DNA from: Trichoplax adhaerens
Taxonomy: Eukaryota; Placozoa; Uniplacotomia; Trichoplacea; Trichoplacidae
NCBI RefSeq assembly: GCF_000150275.1
Contig: NW_002060955.1
Location: 1,061,225 to 1,125,224, forward strand
Length of the DNA: 64,000 nucleotides
Direction: 5' to 3'
Under the pieces are notes generated by a model that was not told the origin of the DNA, made no database searches, and saw only the letters and a list, made by a program, of their open reading frames with translations. This document shows, piece after piece, positions 35,769 through 49,629 of the stretch (its first letter is position 1; every line of letters begins with the position of its first letter). A program made the translations under genes and the position numbers.

Positions 35769-38711
35769 TTACTTGATTTTTACAGTCGTAATTGTTGGGA
35801 TACTTCCTTCATCATCACCGAGACGGATCTCTTCATGTTTTTTGATTCCTGACCAATCAAACATTGAAAACTGCATAACTGATCTTTTCATAGAGCGTTT
35901 GGTCACAGCAGCTTCTTCGTTCAGCTTTTGCATTTCTCTATTAAAAGTGAAATGATCAATACCCTAGCCCCTATCCTTCTTTAAACAAAATGCTTAGTAC
36001 TGAAGCGACCTTATTATTAACTTTATCTTAAGTTTATAATATCTGGAAAGCATTTACCTCGTCCTTTCTAAAATTTCAAGGGTATTTGTTTCACTTAGAG
36101 TAACTAAGTATAAAGATAAGTTAGAAGAAGATCATTGTGATTTTTCTACTTGGATTTACAGTGCGGCGATGCACTTACATCCGTGTATCATACTGTACAT
36201 TGCTATTCGAGTTCAACAACTATATAGTCGTATGACCGTTAAGGATTTTCCAGGTGATGCAATGAATTGCATCTCTAATATAACCAATAAACTTACTTTC
36301 TCTTCTAGTTGACCGATCTGATGTGAGAGAATTAGTATAGACTGGATATCTCTGATTCCGGTCATTTAAATAATCTTCATTAGGCATTTGCGTTTCCTGC
36401 TTTTCCGTACGCTTTCCAAATGCAATACTTTTGCGAATTGTTTCAGCTTTATCATCATAAATTTCATTTACAGTTTTCCTTTCGTCCTCAGATACTTCTA
36501 TAGAAATAAATTCGATTCTTTTGCATTAGCATCATCATTTCTTACTGCGAATAGTAGTGTACTATGCAAACTATGAAACATTCCAGCATATAGCAAACGT
36601 CATTACCGATTCGATCAAAATGTTTCAACGAGGGAATTGTAAAAATAACAAAATAGCGATAATACGGATGATGGGCGAGTGGATTACCATATAGATCTGT
36701 CGTAAAAGTAATAAGTGAATTAAGTAATTCCCTGATTAGCGGTTCTGTAGTAGCTTTATTAGTGATTTTATGATAAGAATAAGTTGAAAGGCAAAGTCCT
36801 TACTTAAATAATTTAAACAATTCATATATTTGCATTCACTTCCAATATCAGCTAGTTCTGTTAATTGATTGCAATGTAGCGCTAAGACCTTCAGACTGTG
36901 TAACTGTTTGAGTCCGCCAGCTAAGCTTTTCAGATTGTTGTTATTTAGGTGTAATTCTGTTAAATTATAATTGCGGGATAAAAATGCTACTTCTCGAATC
37001 TGGAAAGGTTAGAAATTCAATGATCATGTATTAGCAATATCGACTGATTAATTATAATTAATATCATACCAAGTACATGTTAAAGCTATACCATTTCTGT
37101 CTTAAAAATCTGATTTATTGAACTTTAAATATTACATTACTAATGCCAACTCGAATTAAAAAGTACGCTTTTGATGTAAGAATTAAAATCGTTAAGACAG
37201 AATTCTGTACAAATTATTCTTTCTTAGTATTAAAATGTTGATTCGAATCGCGATGAATGGATCGTTATGATTACATTTATAATCGCGGTATAACAGATGT
37301 GCATTACATTTTGTAGACAAATTATATAGGAATAGTCAGGCATTCTTATCAATCGATAATAGCACTCAACTATAATATTACTAAATTTTCTTAGCGTAGC
37401 CGTTACTATAATTATTCTTAACAAACCTTATTATCATTGAGATACAGGATAGACAAGTATTTGTATCTCCGTAGGTCGCTCACTTCTTCTAGTTGCCTAG
37501 AATTTTTCCAATAAAATGCGCAAGTTATTAAATTAGTGCTATGAACTAAAATTCATATCATCGAGATTGCATAGCTGTTATGGTAGTGATATGATTCTTG
37601 AAATTGTAGATTCCTTATTATAATGTTAAGCTGATACCAGAGGATATTTTTAATGGTTATACTGTATTTAATCGGCCTATTTTCCATTCAATTACTGATT
37701 ACGATGTTACCTTTATAGTTTTAAGTTAGCGTCCTACCTATTACCCAGATGAATTTGCTGGACATCGACGTCTCTTGTCAGATTCATAGCCTTCATCTGC
37801 TCTCGGATAAGCTAATGGTGTCATAATTTCATATATTTAAAAGCTCATTAGATTTGATCTAGGACTGAGCAACTACAAGATATTATCTTTATTCTTCAAT
37901 ATATTTACTGTCAATAGTATCAATATGTGCTTTAATTGACTAGGATTATTGTTTGAAGTGAGATATCGCTTTAACAATTTTTAATATCGAGACATTAGAT
38001 GTATTGGCTATATTTATGAATTTATAGTGTGGCAAGTGTAAAATGATCATGATTTCTCTTCAAGGTAAGAACGATATCCGCAATAAAATTACTAAATTTA
38101 AAGTAATGCCTGTCAAAGCCGTTCTACTGGTACGTTGAGATTATACGGTGTCATCAATTGAAGATGATAGAAGATAAGTATACTTTCATGAGTACTATTA
38201 ACCTATCTACAGATGGTAGGATTACTTTTAATTTCTATACCAGTGGAATAAATGATGGAAATAAAGTTTACTTTTAAATTTGATGCATGCAACGGTGAAT
38301 ATTATATATTACAGTTCATGTTTATAGTAGCGAAGGGTATCATAAATTGCCATAAAATCAAATGAAAAAGTATTGCTAGCCATTGACTGCCTTAAAAATT
38401 TGCCAAGGTATCCAGTTCATTATATTTGTGTATAGAGGATTTGAAATTAGAAAAAGTAGATAATAAAACTTGAATGCCCTTATAATTGACAGAGAGATGA
38501 ATTCTCACACAGTATGAAAGTAATTGGATTGGAAAAAACTAAGGAATTTGAGTTGCTTGTTTACAATGTCCAATCTAACTATAGTAAATCTATATCGCCT
38601 AGTTATCACAATAAGTCTTAAGTCGTAGCTTGAAAGAAAATACAGATCCAGCCTTACCGATGTATCTGTAATAAGTCCTTGGCGAAATTTAGTTTCTTCC
38701 TTTTTTGCCAT
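35769..38711 (-). CDS. LRRC72: Leucine-rich repeat protein LRRC72
   Basis: Seven exons on the minus strand: 38658-38711, 37738-37811, 37427-37496, 36804-36999, 36607-36696, 36297-36497, 35769-35935. They join in frame to 283 aa; human LRRC72 is about 287 aa. N-terminal helix (IREQMKAMNLTRDVDV), then leucine-rich repeats of the IHLGNRQLEEVSDLRRYKYL type, LYLNDNK, LTELHLNNNNLKSLAGGL and LKVLALHCNQLTELADI, then an LRR cap (LYGNPLAHHPYYRYF). The C-terminal part carries the family signature VSEDERK, KSIAFGKR and KRSMKRSVMQFSMFDWSGI. The function is poorly known; the family is associated with ciliated cells. The donor of exon 3 (GTTTGT) is weak, but the protein match across it is good. The ATG follows an upstream AAT and is the only one giving this N-terminus. 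Confidence 0.9.
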
Positions 38712-40292
38712 ATTGGCATCGATATAATCCAGTTGGAATTAGGCTTATGTTACAAATGATAAGATTACATTCGATGATGGCCTACTAGGCTCTATAGAAG
38801 ATTTGCCCTAACGCAATGAAAATTAATTAAACATCCAAATAATGAGGTTGATCAGGTTGCTATGGAAACGATTTCATCAATCTTTACTGTAAGACTGATT
38901 ACTGGATTTTATAGACAGTGAGCAATTAAGGGCAGTATAATAAATTCAATAGTATAGTTTTAGTTGCTATACTCGTATACATCAATACAATAACAGAAAC
39001 GTATCATAATATAATGCTAATTAATAATAAAGTTTATTCCATGACACCATATTTCGGCAATGAGCACTTGTCGAACTGTTTTATTATTTAGATAATGTTT
39101 AATCACTATAGCCTAGATTCTACTCTCGATTTAGTGCAAAGAATGAAATACTTTGGAGCTGTTTTTATTATCTGATCCGAATTGTCACAGCCTCACGGGC
39201 AATCACACGGCGACAAGAGACTGCTATTAGATATTGTCGATTACTGATAGTGGTCGGTTAACTGAGTAAGGTATTAGGATGATACGAATTGATGTGCTGT
39301 AATTATGAAGATCCTCAGCACCTGAACTCTATGGTATTGGACAATAATAGAAGGTTAATAATATCTCTTGAGCTAATAGATACGTACAGCATAAATACGA
39401 GTAGTAATAATTAATTATCTATTTGATGAGAAGTGCTTTATTTGATAATTCAAGCCCGATTAAGCACGACTTTACTGTCTTAAATAGATGGAAGTAAATG
39501 TAATTATGGAATGAACATACCGGGTTGGACTCTACTTTACTTCAAGCTCAGGATGTTCTATATTATTTTCTTGTTATTAGCTAATTAATTATTTCGCTAC
39601 TTTTCTAAAAACATTGCAATAATAGTCTGTTTCAAATTCTATCTCTTCTAAGACTATCAATTGTCAGAATTAGATTTTTAAGATTAGTTAGTATAGTCGA
39701 GATACTTCTATTACAGCATTTTTGCTGGTGATAAATATGTTTGCGTCAGTTACTGAAAGACAACTGAAGAATTAACGACCATATATATATATGCAATTCA
39801 AATATTGATGGCAGCACAGTAACTTTTATTCTTACGAAATTGTCGGCTGAAGTTGCAGACAAATGAGCTAACTACAGTAAGAGCTGAAGATAGGATCGTA
39901 TAACAGTAAGCGTTACAATCGCAAATAAATTTCAGTAATAGTACTACCTAACATTCGCTGCGGAGAAATTTATTAATCCCTGTTACATTTAATATAGTTC
40001 TAGAAGCATTTTGGTACACATTGTAGATATATCGTGTAAAATTCATATCGCAGCGTAAATTTACTTAAAATTCTGTTGTAAAAAATAAAATTAGTTATTG
40101 TATAGGTATGGTGTTGTTTTTTGCACATAGAGGGTTAGCACTCATATTACTGCTAGAATAATCAGTACTTTTTTGCCAGAATCCAATATGGGACAGTAAC
40201 ATTACTAGTATATATTATTAAGATTTCATTATTGTTATATTGCCGTTGTCTATATGAAAATTGGATAAGTTTGCAGAAAAGGTGAACCATTT
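38712..40292. other. Intergenic region upstream of LRRC72
   Basis: AT-rich, with no recognisable coding exon, RNA gene or repeat on either strand. Confidence 0.45.
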
Positions 40293-42896
40293 TTATTTTC
40301 TACCGAAGCATGAATTCATGAACGATGTTAATAAAGCTTTGATAGCCTGACGAAATCTCTGATACATAACAAAGTAAATGATTGGGTTGATAGCTGATGA
40401 AATATCGGTTAGAGCCATCGTAATTAAACGGATATCTGGATGTCTTTCGCGACCACATAAATCATCTAATTCAATAATTGTCAATGGAGTAAAACTGATC
40501 AAGAAGATTACCACCAAAGTAAATCCTACCTACGTAAATCCGATATTATTGAGAATTAACTTAAAAATAACAATCTTTGGATTATTCTTTGTCGTTTTAA
40601 TAAACTGTACACATATACATGCAACAGCCCATATATCGTCATATACGTTTGTATTATTGCATGCATTCCATAATCATTACTCATATTTTAGGATAAAAAT
40701 TACAAAAACAACACTATATTTAGTAAAAATTTTTCTTATAATTGAACTTTTTTTTTAATATGCGTAAAATGCAATGCGCCACAAGATTGTAAGCTGTATT
40801 TATACTTCAAAACTTGCATACAAACGTAGGCAATATGTTTATATTTATATCCTATATGAACAAACAGCAAAATGCCATCATGGCAAGTATTCAGCATAAC
40901 TAATCTGTTATTCGTTAAAAGGGTTGTAGAGACTGTAAAGTTCTACAAGCAACTGAAAAAGTTTAATAAAGGATAAAAGGCTGCCAAAATTTTACTCGTA
41001 CATGATATCGACATTTTTAATAAATTTGTTATTCTCAATACTTATATGATTAGATATTATCTATAATTGCATCGTGTAGCTGATTAATCGTAGAAGTAGT
41101 CATTTGGATTATAAAAAAAATGGCGAATATGAATCTGCTACTAGTAACCAGCGATTTATTAATTTATTGTTGGATGCACCAACAGGGTATCGTCTCCGGA
41201 ATGAAGACAGTAATTCAATTTTTGTATCTTGTGTTTATAGTTATTTTTGGCTTATTATGCGATGTTATATCATTTTTTTTTTGTGAACTGGGATAGTTTT
41301 CGGATAAATTTTAAATAAATTTTTGTCGTCCTTAAATTTTACACACTTCTGTTTGAGGCTATGAATTTTGTCTAATTTATCATATTTAGATATCTGATAT
41401 TGCCATATCCGATATCACAATCAATAAATTGTATAATAGTTAGACATCTCATACAAATAATAAGTACACTGAATAATCTCCAGGAGCATAAATTGCCTAA
41501 TAAGAATGTTAATTCTACCGCAACGTTTTAGTTATTACGTGATTGATATTATGTCTGTTAGAAGATCCTAGACTCAATAGACGTAAAAGATGTTAAATCG
41601 TTAATTAAATAACGAAAAGATGAAATTAAAGACATGTATTCTATTGTTGCATTTATCGATCAATAAGAGATACAGTTTCATGTAACACTTTAATGGCTTT
41701 TACTGTCACTATCCCTCCTTGTAGTATACGAGTATTTAATTCGATATATTACCAATATTATTCATTATAATTTATTCAGTTAAGCTTAAATTTTATTACT
41801 TAATATCAGTTTTTAAATATAATTTTTAAGACAGTTTAATATTTTAGCTGTACAGTACTAAAAAGACTAACCTTGCGCATTTTCGATGTCATCTTGGCAA
41901 ATTTATCGTTATCCTGTAGGTGTAATGATGCGGCACTACTTATATGTGTAGAAATTTTTCTAGTTACAAGGATAAATGATAAAATTGTAGTTACAGCGGC
42001 AATCCAGAAGTGAAAATTTTCCCAAATGATGCTTGCAATATCCAGTTTTCGGACAATAGCCAAGATAGTTTGATTGATTTTGTGATTTCTTACGTTAACC
42101 TAATAAAGTTTAAGATTAATACTGAAATAGATAAACATGACAGAATAAACTGTGGTCTATTAAAGTAGAACAATTACTGATTTCAATGCTTTTAATTTCT
42201 CTTTTCAGTCCATTTATTTGGACATGCACAAGAATTTTCTATGATACCATTCTACCTATGATTATAGTAATTAAAAAGACCTCCTTGAATCTTGTTTATC
42301 GATAGTTCAAGGGCATCATTTTTATTATCTAAACTTACTATATGATAGCAAGGAAGATAGTGCGACGGATAATGCATCCTTGCAAGGCTAATGCTTTGAA
42401 TTGACCAAGTACAGATCCATAAAGCAGCCAATATGAAGCGATTATTATTAAATCTTTTTTCGTGAGATCTAGCATAGTAATGAAGGCGTTTAATGAAATC
42501 TGCAGCCAACAGTCGTTCAAAAGCTAACATTGTAAAGCAAAAGCATACCACTGAAGTACAGCCGACGGTAGTAATTTTATAAATAATACACGGTATATAA
42601 TGCTGATCTTCTTCGAGAAGTACATCGAGGATTAGCATTGGTACTGCTAGGGTGCAATTGAAGAGGCTGGCTAGTGCAACATGCCATAGTAGCTGGAAAT
42701 GGATCTTGGCAAAATTAGGTTTTTTGGGCCTAATCTTAGGAAATAAGATCAGAACTATCATATTGCCCACCAAGCCACATACGCTAATAACGGATAATGC
42801 TATAGCAGATATCAGTAAAGTTGATTTATTTAATTGTGTTGTATTCTGTACTGGTTCGATTGAGTTTTGATCATTAAATTGTTCTGTAGCCATCAT
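40293..42896 (-). CDS. Rhodopsin-class G protein-coupled receptor, orphan
   Basis: Three exons on the minus strand: 42339-42896, 41872-42099, 40293-40529, all junctions phase 0, giving 340 aa. Seven membrane segments can be placed: TM1 with the GN pair (GLVGNMIVLILF), TM2, TM3 starting after the extracellular Cys (HYIPCIIYK) and ending in AFERLLA in place of the usual DRY, TM4 with a Trp (ILAALWICTW), Cys in the second outer loop (YLPCYHI) and so a likely disulfide, TM5 in exon 2 (FHFWIAAVTTILSFILV), TM6 (VIFLISFTPLTIIEL), and TM7 with NPIIYF (NPxxY kept). N-glycosylation sites are present before TM1. The ligand cannot be told. Donors are GTAAGT and GTTAGT. Exon 1 alone stays open 28 codons beyond the donor I chose; the alternative would truncate the receptor after the second outer loop. 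Confidence 0.85.
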
Positions 42897-44088
42897 CGTT
42901 CAATTTAATTAATATCTGGTGAATAAATGGCAACTGGAATAAATTTTTCCATGTAAAAACTTGGAAGATAACTTTTGAAATAGATGCAGAATATCTTTAT
43001 TAGGCTATTCTGGTTGAATTTCTGACGTGTACACATTCGGTAGATAACTTGCTTATTAAAATTTGATCGCTAATAATTGATTTTGATAGCCTGTCTATAA
43101 TGCAAATATATATATATATATAGTTGAATCCTTTTCAAATTGAGAGCATTCAGTAAAATTGGTTTAAATTTGACGTCATACTTCAATGCTTATTCCTACA
43201 TTAAGATCAATAAAATTGTTAAAGCAAAAATAAGATCGTGATATTAACAAAAAAATAGATGGCGATATAAATTACAGGTATTGTAACTAGTTAATTTAGA
43301 TGATACTGTCTTATAGAGATTGTTAACCAGGTGCTAACGCAATCCAATGACACATTGTTATAATTTTTAATTATTCATAAATACAGGAATAAACATTGGT
43401 AGCACAGCCCTATCAACCAATTGATCATGATCAATAATATAACATTTTCGTTGATTGTTATAATTTTAGAAATGAAAACTAATGTAGATTAATGCCTTGA
43501 AATGAACTTACTGGTATAAATAAATTAGTAACTAAATTACCACAGCACCACTTATGCATGTTCAAAATATCCAGTAAACTGCTACCGTTAATGACCGAAA
43601 AATGCATATCCTCTTGATTTCTATAAATTAATGCTACTAAATGGACAAACCATCCATCAATCAGTCAAGTTTAATTATTTATTTCATGTTTTCTGTTACA
43701 TAAGTTATAAATAATTTTATTTGATGGGAAACAGCGAGGCATTAAAAAACTAATCACTAAACTGAATTCGTATTCGATTTATAAAACTTTAAATCATAAA
43801 ATTATAGATTTCAAATTTATTCAATGGTAGCGCAACACAACTTTTTACGCTGAATAATTTGTTGCATTCCAATGTAATCTTTTTTTTCACTTTAAATTAT
43901 ATTTTATTTTTTGTGGTAAGTAGTGATGCCATTCACCATTTAGCTAAACTAGCTTCACTTTTTAGGTTTTCTTGATTGAACATTTTATTTTGCTATAAAT
44001 TTTAGACTTCTTCATTTCTAGTACCTTTCACCACTCAATTTTAAAATAAAATATCGCTGCTATGCGCCTATCAATATTCTTCATCAAT
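42897..44088. other. Intergenic, upstream of receptor
   Basis: AT-rich, with a (TA)n run near 43107. No gene or RNA recognised. Confidence 0.45.
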
Positions 44089-44740
44089 CTGATTGTTGTC
44101 TTAGATTAGCTTTGTAGCTATTGAATATCAGGCTGCTTCCTTAATTCAAATGTAATCGATCAGTAAGGACGAACTATAATCTATTTTTAACGTCTATTGT
44201 GTAAAAAAAATAGATTGAGCTGATTACATAAAATTATTAATAAAATATTCGTAAACGTTTACATGGGCAATCGTCCTTAGATACCGTATGGCATTACATA
44301 TGAATACGACACTACTGATGGTTGCCTTAGATTAGCTATGGTATGTTTGATTAGCAGGCTACTCCCTTGAATGAAGTACGACGGATAAGTATAAACAAAC
44401 TGCAGGATAATCTATGTATAATGTCCATTATGTTCAAATTTTGATTGATGTGATTATATACAATAATATATTAAATAGGCAATCGTTATTAGGTAACGAT
44501 ATGATGCGGCATTAGAAATGACCACAATACCACTGATTGCTGTCTTAGATATGGTATGTTGCGTTTGATTACCAGCCTGTTTCCTTAAACAAAATGTGAT
44601 AGATCAGTATATACGAACTATGATCTATCATTAACGTCTGCTGTGTTAAAAAATTTGAATGATGTGATTATATATAATTATTATACTAGCGATGGTCTAT
44701 AGGTAGGTACGATATGATCAAGCAATGAACACAACATCAG
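44089..44740. repeat. Three-unit diverged tandem array, about 220 bp period
   Basis: Units start at 44089, 44315 and 44533 with CTGAT.G.TG.CTTAGAT, each followed by a CAGGCT or CAGCCT block, an ATCAGTA or AAGTATA..CGAACT block, and GATTGATGTGATTATATA near the end. Spacing is 226 and 218 bp. The copies are old and diverged. No coding potential. Confidence 0.75.
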
Positions 44741-45138
44741 TGTCACGAATTTTTTAAATGCGGTTGAATTTTAATAATTAGGTAATAGGTGATTTTACGA
44801 ACAAATAGTTCTCCTTTATATCAATTTATTAGTATATCTCTGTAATAATTTACCTTCAATGTTATTTTTTCCACGCATACAAGCTTATTAATGACTCTAT
44901 TCAAGGGATTGTTGATCAGCAGTTAAATAGTACAATGGAATTGTGATTTTGCATTCTGGCGTATTATATATCCTTGAATATCTCCACTTGAAAATTGAAG
45001 CTACTAAACTAAATAAAAAATATTTCTACTCTGCCATAGATACACTAACTCATGCGGATCGATTCTCTTTTAACAATAGAAATTAACAAATACCGTAAGG
45101 CATTATCGTTTTGCCTAAAATCATGATCAATGCCCCTG
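44741..45138. other. Intergenic, AT-rich
   Basis: Nothing recognised besides a TGTCACGAATTTT near 44742 that resembles only the first six bases of the LTR family further right. Confidence 0.4.
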
Positions 45139-45581
45139 TGTCACGGTACGAACTACCGTGAAGAAATAGATATCTAAATTTGGTTAATATAATATAGTGA
45201 TATTATATTACAACTAGTTACTTACAATAGGAATTACTCTAATTATAAATGTGTTACAGCAAATTTAATGCTGTTCTGTAATGTATATTGAAATGATTCT
45301 GTGAATGGACATATTGTAGTCCGACTGTGAAAAACTAGTTAGTAGATGTTCTCACTTAAGTATTTTTATAAGATGACTTGTGAATGTTAGCTGCTGTAGA
45401 AGGGTATATAAGCCCGTCAGATAGTTGAATAAAGCAGTTCTCAATTGTCTAGTTGAGTTTAACGTAGAATCAAAGGCGTCTAAATTCTTGTGAGGTAGTT
45501 AAGGGATACTGAATTCCGGAAGACTATAGTAATTTAGAGATTTGTTTTACGTTATCCTTGTCACGAAGCTGGTTTGTGACA
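45139..45581. mobile_element. Solo LTR of a retrotransposon, copy 1, with CCCTG target duplication
   Basis: Starts TGTCACGGTACG and ends TTTGTGACA, so the ends are the 6-bp inverted repeat TGTCAC/GTGACA with TG..CA termini. A perfect 5-bp duplication CCCTG flanks it (45134-45138 and 45582-45586). Inside are a TATATAAG box at 45405-45412 and AATAAA at 45428-45433, the normal LTR promoter and polyadenylation signals on the + strand. Length 443 bp. There is no internal region and no gag or pol nearby, so it is a solo LTR left by recombination. Class likely Ty3/gypsy-like, inferred from the 5-bp duplication. Confidence 0.9.
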
Positions 45582-48500
45582 CCCTGTAATCCAGTTTCTG
45601 AGGCAATCTTGAATAATTTATACGTAAGTTACGATCAGAATATGTGACATGTATTGATATTTATTATCATTGCAAGAACTAATTCTAAGATTTCAAAAGA
45701 TATTGAAACTACAATAGTCATTTTATATCAAGGCCATCATTAGAATAGATGTTGATGAATTGAATAAAATATCCAATTCGTCTCAGTTAAGAATTTAAGA
45801 TTATTTACCGACTTTTATTTCTTGTTACCAACAACAGTTTTTTATCCATTCATGACAAACTTAGCCACTAGGTAATAAATAATATTTATTAGCTCAAATT
45901 TGCATAAGGCATTAATGCAAATTCAATGTCTTCTCTATTTCTATGTTACGTACTATATTAATTTGTGATTTTTTAAGGTACCATAACATTGAGAGTCGTT
46001 CAATATTACGGTAGTTCAAATAGCAAACCCTTCATATCGCTCCCAAGTGAAATACTTTACAGTCTATTTCTATTTCTATTGCTTCATCATTGTCTCTCAA
46101 ATTACTAATAATTACTTGCCGTTTTATCATCATTTATTAGTGTGTGATATCCTATAGAAGTAAATTAGAAATCTATAGTGGACGAAATTTGTCTATAAAT
46201 TCTAGTTTGAGTCCGTAGTCCCTAAATCTATTTGCAGCATTTTGCGGAATATGTGAAAATCTTGAAAATGTTATAAATAGAGAAGGTTCCATCAGGTTTA
46301 ATTCCAGAAGGCGGTAACAAATTTGGATAATATACGATACATGTATTGATGCGCGACTAGAGCATTGTTAACATAAATGGCTTGCAGTTCAATGAACAGT
46401 AGTTTTCCATCTGAGTTACGACTTTTGTTTTATAAAATTGTTTTGAAAGACCAGGGAATTCACCAAAGCTTGAATACGGTACTGAACTGAACTTTATTAT
46501 AAATATCAACAATGTTGTAAGTAGATAAAAATAATATTAAGCAAACATCTCGCCTTATCAATCAACGAGATATCTGATTTTATGGCCGACAGCATAAGAA
46601 AAGAACCCATTATGTTAGCGGTGTTATTTAAGCTCTAATCTCCAAGATTACGGTTTCAACGTGAAAATTCGTATCCACAATTAGCCATTAAGCAAGTTTA
46701 TAGGCTCAGCGTATTATATTAATTACGAAATCTGTACTTTGTATCAAGCAGATTAGATTATGATACTGTATATATGTAGGTTATTTACTCACGAAAGGTA
46801 ATTGTATCGACTGATTCATTCATCCGTATGTAAAGCACCGAAAATATTTGCTTCATGATCACTGCATTTGTCTACCTTAACTATGCAGGTGATGGCTTGT
46901 AACAATAAGATTGAAAGAAGGAAACCGATGTAATCACGCCAATTTTTCATCAATTGTAATAAATTTTTCTACAAAAACATAGTGAAAGATTAAATTTTCC
47001 TCATAAATTCACTTTAAAAATGTTTTCATTATTATAAGCTGGAATGGTAATAGCCACCGATATAAATTTTAGCGCATCATTCTTTATAATTTATGACATA
47101 ATTGGTATTCGTTCCATTTTTAGCAATATCTACTTAGTGCTAAATGAACGATGCTACATCCTTTAGCTGGCATTCTCTTAATCTAACTACTACTGCTATG
47201 ATTGACTTATCGTTAAGAAATATTTCCCATTCCGATAAGTATAAATAGCATGATCTGCATCTACTATTAAATGCACACTCAGATCGGCATATCTAAAAAA
47301 TATTACTCCATCCAATATTTTAATCACACAATTTCTTGACTATGAGTAATGCTATGATGAAAAACCATCAAGTTCATATTAAAATGAAATATTACATCAT
47401 TTGAAATGCGTAGATGAAAATTTTAGAAGCAAATGTATTGGTCTATAACAATAGTCGAAGTAATATTATAGATATATTGATAAAAAGGCTTTATTTCAGA
47501 CTAAAGTTACAGTAATCATTGAACTGCTAGTCTGCAAACCAAGTTTATTTATGGTAGCCTAATGGCGAATGATTGGTATCCGACAATATTACACTATGAT
47601 AATATCGTTTTTCCAATAATTATCCTCATCTAGGGAAAATTTAGAGAGAAAACAATTAAATTTATTTTCAACTCTAAATCTATGATATATTATTGATTTA
47701 CGCAATGCAATGTTGGCGCTTTATCTTAATATTAGGCCAAGACTTACTAGTGATTTATTACATATCCGCAATATCCAGGTTGCCAACCTCTGTCGATATA
47801 TAGGCCTTACATTTAAAGCAAGATTCATTGAATGCCTGAAGGAGATCTTTTTAATTGGTTCATTCTAAACAATCTGTAAATATCACGGGCTATGGCATAG
47901 TCATTCTTGTTGCAGCTAAAAAAATGATTAATCTCTCGACAAAAAATATTCTGCGTAATAATCTACTTATAAATATTATGGCTTTTAACAGATAAAAATA
48001 AATAATATAGACTTTAATTCTAAGAGAATAATTATGAGATTATTTAGCAAAAGTCTATCATCGTGGTATTGCATATTTTTGCAGATTATACGGTTAAGAA
48101 AGGGATGTTTCTCCTAAAAGTATTTTATAGATTCTAGCTCGAATGCTTATAATCTCAAAAATACTACTTGTGAGCTATCCACGTAATTGTAAAAATGATC
48201 CGCTATAACTCTATATTATTAAAGTTGAAAAGATAGATATGGCCTATTGAAAGAAAAATGACTGATTAAAACGAAATATTATAATTGTAAATTTCATTTT
48301 ATACCAGTAGCTATTGACGAAAATTAATAATTTCAAGAAATTAGTTTCTGTGACGATGAGGTAAATAGTTAATTGAGGTCTGATTATTTCTTAGTTCTGT
48401 TAATTGATAACCAACTTTCTTAATTATAAAGATTTTATTCGCAAACAGCTCTTGACTCTAATCAGTAACTTAAGAAACGTTGACGTTTAATGATCGTAGG

Positions 48501-49629
48501 CCAGCAGGAAGTAACAATTTTTATCTGTTAATTAGCTTGTATTGATTTACTAGTGGAAATTTCGCTCGTGTTTATTCGCGTTGTGTACTTGTACTTTGCG
48601 TTATAATTCTCACTGTCATGTTTCACTTTGGTCAGTATTGAGATATAATTTGGTATTCCAGTAAATATTAGAGCTGGATGCTTCGCTGTTATTTGAGCGG
48701 GCGTGTATATTATCGTAATCATGCAAGTATTTATATACATTCTTTCCGGTATAAATTATAATTCCTAAGCAGAATATCATCCTGATAGTAAACTAGATTG
48801 GTATATTTATTTATAGCGGTTAGCATGATAATAAGAAAATGTGTTACAGTTGATATTTTTACATTTTTAAGTTTAGATGATTATATTCTCGCTTAATAAT
48901 ATATATGCTTATATAAGCATTTGTTGAAATGGAAATTACATATTTCTTTTAGATGCCTATGGTGCAGGCCCAATTATAGCTAAGGGTTAAGATTGTAAGA
49001 TTGCACATGGCGTGAATTACAGCAGAGTAGTTAAAACAGTTTAAATACTATTCGTTCTATTAGCATATTACAGTAAGATAAAGTGTTGCTATCCAAGCCC
49101 CATATATACGTAAAGCGGGCCAGGTGTGTATGCTAATAGGTTATGTTGAAATTAATAAAAAGGAATTCTTAAGACTGCAATTGGATTTCCCTATGTGCTC
49201 ACTTATTTTCTAATTTTCCATCACAATAATGGAATATTTTTACTTGGATATTAGATTTTGTGATTGTCATAAATGTCTTTTGTGGAAGATGATTACAACA
49301 CTTATTGTAGCAATTCTATTAAGATGTTTACTTTGAGATTCCGAAATACAAATAGATTGCGCCATTTAGGTAAGTATTGTTAGATTTTTATTATGATGCT
49401 TTAATTAATTAGATTCATGAATGATAAATAGATGGCGTAGTAGTAAATTTAAATCTGATCTTTTTTGTTACATAATTGGCAAGATATGATTGAGTTACGA
49501 AAACAATATTCTGTGCCTAATTGAAAATGAGGGATTTTATTGTCGTAATTTCGAAAGTCTACGGTAGTTGCAAAATGATCTTAGTTTATATAATAAAGTG
49601 AAGTTAGCAAGAAACTGTAGTTGTTACTT
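45582..49629. other. Gene-poor AT-rich stretch
   Basis: No recognisable exon, RNA gene or repeat. One 70-codon minus frame (48528-48740) is open but has no family and no splice context. Confidence 0.4.

Noticed and set aside
48528-48740. 70-codon minus-strand frame
   Set aside because: No recognisable motif and no splice context.
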